The translations under genes were made by a program, and so were the position numbers. A DNA stretch of 64,000 nucleotides from Candidatus Mediterraneibacter merdipullorum (GTDB taxonomy: Bacteria; Bacillota; Clostridia; Lachnospirales; Lachnospiraceae): positions 42,789 to 106,788 of the forward strand of contig DXAL01000013.1 in the NCBI GenBank assembly GCA_019117125.1, written 5' to 3'. The notes below the pieces were generated by a model that saw only the letters and a program-made list of their open reading frames with translations, made no database searches and was not told the origin of the DNA. Shown here piece by piece: positions 17,893 through 25,072 of this stretch (within the stretch, counting starts at the first letter, position 1; each line of letters starts with the position of its first letter).

Positions 17893-18111
17893 ATGATGGC
17901 TTCTTATTCCCTTTCGTGGGAAAACACTCAGATCACCCGCCATACCGCCGTGGAAGACGCTGCTCTTCTTACGGGCATCACGGACAGGCACACCCCCGAT
18001 CACAATTCAGCTTCCCTGTGCCAGCCGGTCATGCCGGCCGCTGCAGAATGCCCGGATATCCCTTCGGGGGCACGAAAGAGAACAAAAAGCAGAAAACTGC
18101 TTCCATACTGA
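17893..18111 (+). CDS. Leader ORF ahead of pyrB
   Basis: This 72-residue frame has an ideal AGGAGG ribosome site seven bases before its ATG and ends 17 bases before the pyrB start. It begins [13 protein letters not shown] and ends in a basic stretch [12 protein letters not shown] recognise no protein family, and it has no membrane segment. Its position between the promoter and pyrB suggests a regulatory leader peptide. Inside it the RNA can form short hairpins: GCCGG with CCGGC near 18023-18037, CCC-TTCG-GGG near 18060-18069 and AAGCAG with CTGCTT near 18087-18102. No terminator T run is seen, so control at translation would be more likely than attenuation. It may also be an ordinary small protein. 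Confidence 0.5.
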   Translation: MMASYSLSWENTQITRHTAVEDAALLTGITDRHTPDHNSASLCQPVMPAAAECPDIPSGARKRTKSRKLLPY

Positions 18112-18128
18112 TTTTAAGGAGGACACTT

Positions 18129-19049
18129 ATGAGACATTTGATGAGCCCGCTGGATTTTACAGTGGAAGAACTGGACAGGCTTCTGGACCTTGCGCAGGAC
18201 ATCGAGGCGCATCCGGAGAAATACGCGCATGCATGCGCCGGCAAAAAACTTGCCACCCTGTTCTACGAACCGAGCACACGGACACGCTTAAGCCATGAGG
18301 CTGCCATGCTGAATCTGGGAGGGAGCGTTCTCGGCTTCTCCTCTGCGGATTCCAGCTCCGCTTCAAAAGGGGAAAGCGTTTCTGATACGATACGCACGGT
18401 TTCCTGCTATGCGGATATCTGCGCCATGCGTCATCCCAAGGAGGGCGCTCCCATGGTCGCATGCCAGCACTCTTCCATCCCTGTCATCAACGCAGGCGAC
18501 GGCGGACACCAGCACCCGACGCAGACGCTGACGGACCTTTTAACCATCCGCAATGTAAAGGGAAGACTCAAAGACCTGACCATCGGTCTGTGCGGCGACC
18601 TGAAATTCGGACGCACCGTGCATTCTCTCATCAATGCGCTTGTAAGATACGAAAATATCCGCTTCATCCTGATATCACCGGAAGAGCTGCGGCTGCCGGA
18701 ATACATCCGCCACGACGTGCTCGACCGCAACCGGATTGAATACGAGGAGGTCGTCCGCCTCGAGGACGCGATGCCGAATCTCGACATCCTCTACATGACA
18801 CGGGTTCAGAAAGAGCGTTTCTTCAACGAAGAGGACTATGTCCGCATGAAGGATTTCTACATCCTTGACAAGGAAAAAATGAAACTCGCTCCGGAAGACA
18901 TGTATGTACTCCATCCGCTTCCGAGGGTCAATGAGATTTCCGTAGATGTGGATGACGACCCCCGCGCCGCATATTTCCGTCAGGTACAGTACGGTGTGTA
19001 TGTGCGCATGGCGCTCATCCTGACGCTCCTTGACATCCACGTAGACTGA
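18129..19049 (+). CDS. pyrB: Aspartate carbamoyltransferase catalytic subunit
   Basis: The product has 306 residues, the normal length. It joins carbamoyl phosphate to aspartate, the first committed step of pyrimidine synthesis. The carbamoyl phosphate motif [16 protein letters not shown] and the Asp-binding MTRVQKERF are intact, as are [10 protein letters not shown] and HPLPRVNEI. The start is fixed by AAGGAGG six bases before the ATG; the frame is open further upstream through the leader but without a start that fits. It is followed by pyrI, so the enzyme is the large regulated form found in enterics and some clostridia. Confidence 0.97.
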   Translation: MRHLMSPLDFTVEELDRLLDLAQDIEAHPEKYAHACAGKKLATLFYEPSTRTRLSHEAAMLNLGGSVLGFSSADSSSASKGESVSDTIRTVSCYADICAMRHPKEGAPMVACQHSSIPVINAGDGGHQHPTQTLTDLLTIRNVKGRLKDLTIGLCGDLKFGRTVHSLINALVRYENIRFILISPEELRLPEYIRHDVLDRNRIEYEEVVRLEDAMPNLDILYMTRVQKERFFNEEDYVRMKDFYILDKEKMKLAPEDMYVLHPLPRVNEISVDVDDDPRAAYFRQVQYGVYVRMALILTLLDIHVD

Positions 19050-19094
19050 CCCGCCGTGTTTCAAAGACGGACTCAATAAAGAAAGGAAACAGTT

Positions 19095-19538
19095 ATGGTA
19101 AAAAATACACTGAACGTAGGAAGTATCTCGGAAGGCTTTGTTCTCGACCATATCGAGGCCGGGAAGAGCATGGAGATTTATAAATACCTTCATCTTGACA
19201 AACTGGACTGCTGCGTCGCCATCATCAAGAATGCGAAGAGCAGCAAGATGGGAAAAAAGGATATCATCAAGATTGAGTGTCCCATCGACTTCATGGACCT
19301 TGACATCCTCGGGTTCATCGACCACAATATCACCATCAATATCATCGAGAACGAAAAAATCGTGGAGAAAAAGAACTTAAAGCTCCCAAAAGAAATCCGC
19401 AATGTGATTCGCTGCAAAAACCCGCGCTGCATCACATCCATCGAGCAGGGTCTGGACCATGTGTTCGTGCTCACGGACGAGGAAAACCAGGTCTACCGCT
19501 GCAAGTACTGCGAGGAGAAATACCGCAGGAGAAGGTAG
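19095..19538 (+). CDS. pyrI: Aspartate carbamoyltransferase regulatory subunit
   Basis: The product has 147 residues. The N-terminal allosteric domain, which binds CTP and ATP in known PyrI proteins, is followed by a zinc domain with four Cys in CKNPRC and CKYCEEKY near the C terminus. Zinc holds the regulatory chain to the catalytic trimer. The gene lies 45 bases after pyrB with its own AAGGAAA site and before a strong terminator. Its presence implies feedback control of the enzyme by nucleotides. Confidence 0.96.
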   Translation: MVKNTLNVGSISEGFVLDHIEAGKSMEIYKYLHLDKLDCCVAIIKNAKSSKMGKKDIIKIECPIDFMDLDILGFIDHNITINIIENEKIVEKKNLKLPKEIRNVIRCKNPRCITSIEQGLDHVFVLTDEENQVYRCKYCEEKYRRRR

Positions 19539-19620
19539 GAGCCCTCTTTTCTGACGAGGCAGCGGTTCCTTCCGGGACGGACGACAGCGTCCGTGTACAC
19601 CGGCTCTGTGAAAATGCATG

Positions 19621-19656
19621 AAAACGACCGGAGATATGACTCTCCGGTCGTTTTTG
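19621..19656. terminator. Bidirectional terminator between pyrI and the DAHP synthase gene
   Basis: The stem ACGACCGGAGA pairs with TCTCCGGTCGT around a six-base loop, with an A run before and a T run after. It can stop both the pyrBI transcript and the converging DAHP synthase transcript. Confidence 0.9.
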
Positions 19657-19660
19657 TCGT

Positions 19661-20692
19661 CTAACACTCCCGTGCGATCTTATAGAGCAGCTTCTCGGTA
19701 TCCGCCCACCCAAGGCACGGGTCGGTGATGGATTTCCCGTATACCCGGTCCTCCGATATCTGCTGATTTCCCTCTTCCAGATAACTTTCTATCATCACGC
19801 CTTTGACAAGTTTCTTAAGCTCCGGATTGTAATTCCTGCTGTGGAGCACTTCGCTGACGATGCGTATCTGCTCGCGGAACTGCTTGTTGGAGTTGGAATG
19901 ATTGGCATCCACGATCGCCGCGGGGTTTTTCAGGTCCCGCTCTTTGTATGCGTTGAGCAGGCGGACCAGGTCCTCATAGTGATAGTTGGGGATGCCGGTG
20001 CCGTACTTGTCCACGCCGCCCCGGAGTATCACATGGGCGAGTTCGTTCCCGTCGGTCTTTACATCCATGCCCCGGTAGATGAACGTGTGGGCGCTCTGCG
20101 CCGCCTGGACGGAGTTGAGCATGACAGAGAAGTCCCCGCTGGTGGGATTCTTCATGCCCACTGGGATGTCCAGCCCGCTGGCAGTCAGCCTGTGCTGCTG
20201 GTTTTCCACGGAACGGGCGCCGACCGCCTCATAGGAAAGGACATCGTCCAGGTAGCTCCGGTTCTCGGGATAGAGCATCTCGTCCGCCGCAGTCAGCCCG
20301 CTCTCCTCGATGGCGCGGATGTGCATCTTCCGGATGGCGATGATGCCGGCAAAGAGGTCCGGCTCCTGGTCCGGTTCCGGCTGGTGCAGCATGCCCTTAT
20401 AGCCCTCGCCCGTTGTCCTGGGCTTGTTCGTATAGATGCGCGGGATGAGCATAAGCCGGTCGCACACCTTCTCATTGATTTCTGCCAGTCTGCCCACGTA
20501 CTCGCACACAGCGTCTTCGTTGTCCGCAGAGCAGGGTCCGACGATGACGACGAACCGGTCGGACGCTCCGGTAAAGATATCCCGTATCTCCCGGTCTCTC
20601 TTCTCTTTTATCTTCCGCACGCGCTCCGAAAGCGGATAACTGGCTTTTAAATCCGCCGGGAGCGGGAGCAGCGTATGGATTTCCATTCCCAT
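19661..20692 (-). CDS. aroF: 3-deoxy-7-phosphoheptulonate (DAHP) synthase, class I
   Basis: The product has 343 residues. It condenses phosphoenolpyruvate and erythrose 4-phosphate, opening the aromatic amino acid pathway. Conserved blocks of the AroF/G/H type are VVIVGPCSADNED, IPRIYTNKPRTTGEGYKGM, GARSVENQQHR, GMKNPTSGD and DANHSNSNKQ. The start at 20692 is preferred over the ATG at 20716 because AGGAGAG lies between the two. The isozyme type (Phe, Tyr or Trp sensitive) cannot be read from the sequence, so the symbol is a general one. Confidence 0.93.
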   Translation of the reverse strand: MGMEIHTLLPLPADLKASYPLSERVRKIKEKRDREIRDIFTGASDRFVVIVGPCSADNEDAVCEYVGRLAEINEKVCDRLMLIPRIYTNKPRTTGEGYKGMLHQPEPDQEPDLFAGIIAIRKMHIRAIEESGLTAADEMLYPENRSYLDDVLSYEAVGARSVENQQHRLTASGLDIPVGMKNPTSGDFSVMLNSVQAAQSAHTFIYRGMDVKTDGNELAHVILRGGVDKYGTGIPNYHYEDLVRLLNAYKERDLKNPAAIVDANHSNSNKQFREQIRIVSEVLHSRNYNPELKKLVKGVMIESYLEEGNQQISEDRVYGKSITDPCLGWADTEKLLYKIAREC

Positions 20693-20724
20693 TGCCTGTC
20701 TCTCCTGCAAAATCATTCTTACAA

Positions 20725-21080
20725 ACTGTCAGGCAAGACGATAAGCCGGGTTATGTCGCGGACAATCATCTATCCAGGCACAGCGTCGCCGCTGTGCTCA
20801 AGCGACCTACCTGAAACGTGACGGGCAGCCACATCGTTTCGATCCGGTCTTGCTTCGGATGGGGTTTACATGTGCCCCCGGCGTTACCGTCGGGGCGGTA
20901 GTCTCTTACACTGCCTTTCCACCCTTACCGGGGATGTCCCCGGCGGTTTATTTCTGTTGCACTGGCCTTGGAGTTGCCTCCACCGGACGTTATCCGGCAT
21001 CCTGCCCTGTGAAGCCCGGACTTTCCTCGTCTGCCGCCTTTCGGCGCCTGCAGCCGCGATTGCCTGTCTTACCTGACACA
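20725..21080 (-). ncRNA. rnpB: RNase P RNA, bacterial class A
   Basis: About 356 bases on the minus strand. Near the 5' end lies the universal block GAGGAAAGTCCGGGC, and near the 3' end AACCCGGCTTATCG. The two ends pair as helix P1 (TGTCAGGTAAGAC with GTCTTGCCTGACA). A GCCGGAT-type stem and the region GCCCCGACGG fit the specificity domain. It lies between the DAHP synthase gene and rnhA. Ends are estimated from P1 pairing and may be off by several bases. Confidence 0.93.
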
Positions 21081-21093
21081 TTTTATGATTATA

Positions 21094-21573
21094 CTATGCT
21101 CCGGCGCCCTCGTCAACAATCAGTCCCCCGCCGTCCGCCGCAGAGGTGGCAAGCTCGTCGCACCGCTCATTCTGGGGATGCCCGTCATGGCCTTTCACCC
21201 AGTGGAACGTCACGCTGTGGGGTTCTTTTGCCGCAAGGAGCCTCTTCCACAGGTCCACGTTTTTGACCGGCTCATTCTTCCCCCGCTTCCAGCCTTTCCC
21301 TATCCATCCCTCCACCCAGTGCAGATTGAATGCATTCACCACATACTGGGAATCAGAATAGACTTCCACCGTGCACGGGCGGTTCAGTGCCTCCAGCCCG
21401 GCGATAACCGCCATCAGCTCCATCCGGTTGTTGGTGGTGCGCACATAGCCCTGGGAGAGCTCTTTTACGTGCAGTTTTCCTTTTGTATCCACATATTCCA
21501 GTACGCTGCCATAGCCTCCCGGTCCATCGGGATTCCCGCGGGCAGCGCCGTCTGTATAGATTTTTACCAGCAT
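21094..21573 (-). CDS. rnhA: Ribonuclease HI
   Basis: The product has 159 residues, the usual length. It cuts RNA in RNA-DNA hybrids. The catalytic acids are in place: Asp in [16 protein letters not shown] start ([11 protein letters not shown]), Glu in [16 protein letters not shown], Asp in [11 protein letters not shown], and the late [14 protein letters not shown]. The gene lies seven bases after a metallo-hydrolase gene, so it is probably translated from the same mRNA. The RNase P RNA starts 13 bases further on. Confidence 0.95.
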   Translation of the reverse strand: MLVKIYTDGAARGNPDGPGGYGSVLEYVDTKGKLHVKELSQGYVRTTNNRMELMAVIAGLEALNRPCTVEVYSDSQYVVNAFNLHWVEGWIGKGWKRGKNEPVKNVDLWKRLLAAKEPHSVTFHWVKGHDGHPQNERCDELATSAADGGGLIVDEGAGA

Positions 21574-21579
21574 CTTTGT

Positions 21580-22275
21580 TCACTCCAGTTCAAAACTCTG
21601 TCCTTCCCGCTCAATCCTCTGTATCCTGTCCCGGTAGTCCTCTGTGCAGGGCTCCAGCATCAGGCGGTCAGAGATTTCAAAGTTTTCCCAGAAATGCATG
21701 GGAAAGACCACCTCCGTATCCGTGCGCTTCATAAACCAGTCCAGCCCCAGGCAGTACGCCCTGCCCAGCCGCGGGTCCACAGGGACAAAAGCAATGTCAA
21801 TGTGTTCCTGCTGCAGTTTGTTGATTTCCGACTGATAGGTCCGGCGTATCACTTTCCGGAACACATCCGACTCTTCCTCCCAGTCCCACCAGTTCAAATC
21901 TCCCGCGTGATAGATGGTCTTCGTTTCCGTCTTCACCAGCCAGGCGACGCCCTGGTCGTTGGAGCGCAGGGTGCGGACCCTGCATCCGGATGCCGTCCGC
22001 TCCTCGTTTGGCGCCATGACGATGATATCGCCCCGGTCCTCATACCGGTCTGCCGGGATATCGGAAGACAGGATGTACCGGATGTCCGAAAACTGCTCCC
22101 TGAGCCGGAAGATATCCGGCTGAAAGTGGTCGTGATGCGCGTGGCTTGCGAACACAAGCATCTTTTTCCCGGTATCCAGTGCAGGCAGAGAACCCCTGTA
22201 ATAGTCAAAGAGACAGTACCGGTTCTCATCCTCAGTCAAAAATCCGCTGTGTCCGATGTAAGTTACTTTCATCAT
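21580..22275 (-). CDS. MBL-fold metal-dependent hydrolase
   Basis: The product has 231 residues of the metallo-beta-lactamase fold, in the UlaG-like or L-ascorbate lactonase-like branch. Metal ligands are seen in ASHAHHDHFQPD (HxHxDH), in YHAGDLNWW (a later His and Asp) and in FPMHFWENF at the end. It begins MMKVTYIGHSGF, the typical opening strand. The substrate is unknown. Its stop-start overlap with the upstream MoaB-like gene (four bases) points to coupled translation. Confidence 0.88.
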   Translation of the reverse strand: MMKVTYIGHSGFLTEDENRYCLFDYYRGSLPALDTGKKMLVFASHAHHDHFQPDIFRLREQFSDIRYILSSDIPADRYEDRGDIIVMAPNEERTASGCRVRTLRSNDQGVAWLVKTETKTIYHAGDLNWWDWEEESDVFRKVIRRTYQSEINKLQQEHIDIAFVPVDPRLGRAYCLGLDWFMKRTDTEVVFPMHFWENFEISDRLMLEPCTEDYRDRIQRIEREGQSFELE

Positions 22276-22736
22276 AGGCTGATACTCTCCACCACCTGCA
22301 CGACCTCCGGCAGGATGTATTCCAGGTCTTCCCTGGCTGTCTTTGCGCTTTCCGGCAGGTTCAGCATCATCGTTTTCCCCCGGATGCCTGCTGCCATGGA
22401 TTCCAGCATCGCCTTTTTGGAATACCTCAGATTGTACGCCCGGAGCGCCTCCGGGATGCCGGGGATGAGGCGCTCCGCCACATCTTCCAGCGCTCCTGCC
22501 GCACAGTCGTCTCTCTCACAGCCGACGGCGCCTGTCGTCAGGACCAGTCCCACTGCCCCGGTATCTGCAAGGCGCGTCAGGACGGAGGAGACCAGTTCCC
22601 TCTCCTGCGGGAGCACGCCCGCCGCCCGGACTTCAAATCCCACCTGCTCAAGGACCCGCCTGAGCGCGGCAGCCGCCGCACTTTCCTCTTTCGCCCGGTA
22701 CATTCCCGTATCAATAGTAAATATTGCTGCTTTCAT
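22272..22736 (-). CDS. MoaB/MogA-like domain protein with an altered motif
   Basis: The product has 154 residues and matches the MoaB/Mog fold that binds molybdopterin. In true members the core motif reads TTGGTG followed by an RD pair. Here it reads LTTGAVGCERDDCAAGAL, so the second Gly-Thr-Gly is lost, and the late PGxP loop reads LNLPES. The MoaB-type block YNLRYSKKAMLESMAAGI and GKTMMLNLP are otherwise well kept. No other molybdenum cofactor gene is near. It may have lost cofactor binding or bind a different ligand. Next genes are the MBL hydrolase and rnhA. Confidence 0.8.
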   Translation of the reverse strand: MKAAIFTIDTGMYRAKEESAAAAALRRVLEQVGFEVRAAGVLPQERELVSSVLTRLADTGAVGLVLTTGAVGCERDDCAAGALEDVAERLIPGIPEALRAYNLRYSKKAMLESMAAGIRGKTMMLNLPESAKTAREDLEYILPEVVQVVESISL

Positions 22737-22812
22737 CCTGTGTAACCCCTTTCTTTCTGCTGTCCTTTCTCTGCTGCTGTTTTACGGCTCCCCCCTGTGA
22801 GCGTCCGGCTGT

Positions 22813-24120
22813 TCATTCACCCAGGATGCGCTCTGCCGTCCGCTCTGCCATCTCATAGATTTTCTCTTTTTCTTCCCCGATGAAGAAGTTCCCGTCCCGA
22901 TAAAGGACCTTCCCGCCGACCATGGTCATCCGGACGTTCTGCTTGCTGCCGCTGTACACGATGTTTTTCTCGATGTGGTGGAGGGGATGCATGTTGGGCC
23001 AGGACAGGTCCAGCATGATGATATCCGCCCGCTTTCCCGGTGCGATGCAGTCACAGTCCGCCAGTCCCATGGCATGGGCGCCGTTTGTCACCGCCATCCG
23101 GAGCACTTCTGCCGCCGGCACTGCCTCCGGGTCGTCACAGACCGCTTTCTGGAGCCCGGTCACAAGGAACATTTCCCGGAACATATCGAGGCAGTTGTTG
23201 CTCGCCGGTCCGTCCGTGCCGATGGCTACCGGTATCCCCTGGTCCAGATATGCTTTTACCGGCGCGATGCCGCTGGCAAGCTTCAGGTTGGAAGCCGGGT
23301 TTGTGACCACATAAAGCCCCCGCTTCCGGATAATGTCATAATCCGTCTCATCGGGATGCACCCCGTGGAACAGACAGCCGCCGTGGCGGAACAGCCCGAG
23401 GCTGTCCATGTACGCGACCGGGGACATGCCGGAGCGCTCCCTGCACTCCTCCACTTCTTTCCTCGTTTCCGAACAGTGCACGCTCACCGGCGCGCAGTAC
23501 CGGTCTGCCAGGTCTGCAATCTCTTCCATCAGGGCGCGGCTTGTAGTATATTCCGCGTGAAATCCCATCTGATAGGAGACAAGGGACTCTCTGTCCCGGT
23601 TGTATCTCTGATAGTCCTCCTCCACATCCCGTACCGTACCGCCGAAATCATTGAGATCGCCGCAGAGCACCATCCGGAATCCGGCCTCCTCTGCCGCCCG
23701 CGCGGTCTCCGCCTTGAGCTTGTACATGTCGAACGCCGACGTAATGCCGCTGGTAAGGTATTCCAGGACGGCGAGCTTTGTCAGCCAGAAGATATCATCC
23801 GGCGTCAGTTTTGCCTCAGCCGGAAATATTTTGTCGAACAGCCATTCCTGGAGTTTCATATCGTCCGCGTAGGAGCGGAGGAAGGTCATCGGGGAATGGG
23901 TGTGCGCGTTTTTAAACCCGGGCATAATGAGGTTCCCCCCGGCGTCGATCTCTTCGTCCCATCCGCCGGGCTGCGCCTCCCGGGAGCCGGTATCCTTTTC
24001 TTCCCCGTCAGAGACCTTTACATCCGTGATGCGTCCGCCCCGTATCCACACTTCTCCCCGGAAGATGCCGCGTCCTTCTTCCATCGTCAGTATCCGGGCA
24101 TTATAAATCCTTGTCTTCAT
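22813..24120 (-). CDS. Amidohydrolase, 5'-deoxyadenosine / SAH / MTA deaminase type
   Basis: The product has 435 residues of the amidohydrolase superfamily. Metal ligands are visible in GFKNAHTHSPM (HxH), in a central His (VSVHCSET and LFHGVH) and in the GTDGPASNNCLDMF Asp. This set is typical of enzymes that deaminate 5'-methylthioadenosine, S-adenosylhomocysteine or 5'-deoxyadenosine. The gene overlaps the end of the purine nucleoside phosphorylase gene by 20 bases. A phosphorylase could then split the inosine-type product. AAGGAAGAG upstream supports the start at 24120. Exact substrate not readable from sequence. Confidence 0.85.
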   Translation of the reverse strand: MKTRIYNARILTMEEGRGIFRGEVWIRGGRITDVKVSDGEEKDTGSREAQPGGWDEEIDAGGNLIMPGFKNAHTHSPMTFLRSYADDMKLQEWLFDKIFPAEAKLTPDDIFWLTKLAVLEYLTSGITSAFDMYKLKAETARAAEEAGFRMVLCGDLNDFGGTVRDVEEDYQRYNRDRESLVSYQMGFHAEYTTSRALMEEIADLADRYCAPVSVHCSETRKEVEECRERSGMSPVAYMDSLGLFRHGGCLFHGVHPDETDYDIIRKRGLYVVTNPASNLKLASGIAPVKAYLDQGIPVAIGTDGPASNNCLDMFREMFLVTGLQKAVCDDPEAVPAAEVLRMAVTNGAHAMGLADCDCIAPGKRADIIMLDLSWPNMHPLHHIEKNIVYSGSKQNVRMTMVGGKVLYRDGNFFIGEEKEKIYEMAERTAERILGE

Positions 24121-24958
24121 ATCCGTCTCTTCCTTTTCCCATCTTCCCGATGCTCTTTGTGACGAGCCGCTCGAACTCTCCTGCGCGCCGGTCTGCCGCT
24201 GCCTGCACATCCAGGTGGCTCAGTTCCTCTTCTGAGATGCCGCTGGCCATATTGGAGATGCAGGAGATGCCGCACACCCGGATTCCCGCGTGGCGCGCCG
24301 CAATGGCTTCGCACGCCGTGCTCATCCCCACTGCATCTGCGCCCAGCGTCTCATACATGCGTATCTCCGCCGGGCTCTCAAAGTTCGGCCCTGTCGTTTG
24401 GAGATACACGCCTTTCTGAAGGGGGATTCCCTCCTCCTGTGCAGTCCGTTCGATGAGCGCCATCAGCTCCCGGTCATAGATATGGGTCATATCCGGGAAA
24501 CGTTCGCCAAGCTCAAAGACATTTTCCCCGATGAGAGGCGACGGGACGAAGGAGGATATCTGGTCGGTAATCATCATGAAATCGCCCACCGAGAACTTCC
24601 GGTTGATGCCGCCTGATGCATTGGTGAGAAAGAGGATGCCGATGCCCATCCGCTTCATGAGCCTTGTGGGGAGCACCACATCTTCCATCGGATATCCCTC
24701 ATAATAATGCACCCTGCCCTTCATGGCAACCGCCGGGACGCTTCCAATATATCCCAGCAGGAATTTCCCCTCATGCCCCTGGACGGTGGAAACCGGGAAG
24801 CCCGGGATGTCCCTGTACGGGATTTCCAGCTCCACCTCCATATTCTTTGCATATCCGCCCAGACCGGAACCGAGTATCAGTCCCACCTTCGGGGTGAAAC
24901 CGGTCAGGGACCGGTAATATGCGTAACACTGTTCCAGCTTGTCATACTGTCTGCTCAT
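24101..24958 (-). CDS. Purine nucleoside phosphorylase
   Basis: The product has 285 residues, fitting the trimeric class II PNP family (PunA type). It splits purine nucleosides with phosphate. Signature blocks are ILGSGLGGYA, VQGHEGKFLLGYIG, GRVHYYEGYPM, FLTNASGGIN, the long GPNFESPAEIRMYETLGADAVGMST and SNMASG. The start at 24958 follows an AAAGGAGAG site; the open frame continues upstream into a tandem repeat but has no site there. Overlap with the deaminase gene suggests that both act on the same nucleosides. Confidence 0.93.
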   Translation of the reverse strand: MSRQYDKLEQCYAYYRSLTGFTPKVGLILGSGLGGYAKNMEVELEIPYRDIPGFPVSTVQGHEGKFLLGYIGSVPAVAMKGRVHYYEGYPMEDVVLPTRLMKRMGIGILFLTNASGGINRKFSVGDFMMITDQISSFVPSPLIGENVFELGERFPDMTHIYDRELMALIERTAQEEGIPLQKGVYLQTTGPNFESPAEIRMYETLGADAVGMSTACEAIAARHAGIRVCGISCISNMASGISEEELSHLDVQAAADRRAGEFERLVTKSIGKMGKGRDGYEDKDL

Positions 24959-24996
24959 CGTTCTCTCCTTTCCGCCTGCCTGCTTTCCCTGTCTTC

Positions 24997-25050
24997 TGCT
25001 GTCTGTCTCCTGCTGTCCGTCTCCCGCTGTCCTTCTCCCGCTGTCGCTCC
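24997..25050. repeat. Degenerate 14-base tandem repeat
   Basis: Four units of about 14 bases (TGCTGTCTGTCTCC, TGCTGTCCGTCTCC, CGCTGTCCTTCTCC, and a 12-base CGCTGTCGCTCC) lie in the spacer between the helicase stop and the pnp start. On the transcribed strand it is purine-rich with repeated GGAGA-like blocks. No coding role is visible. Confidence 0.7.
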
Positions 25051-25072
25051 TGACGGGCTGTCGCCCGTGCAT

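Noticed and set aside
21085..22800. 571-codon plus-strand frame across rnhA, the metallo-hydrolase and the MoaB-like gene
   Set aside because: It is the complement of three well-supported genes; its translation has no recognisable fold.
24997..25050. CRISPR array
   Set aside because: The units are 14 bases with no spacers and no cas genes are nearby.
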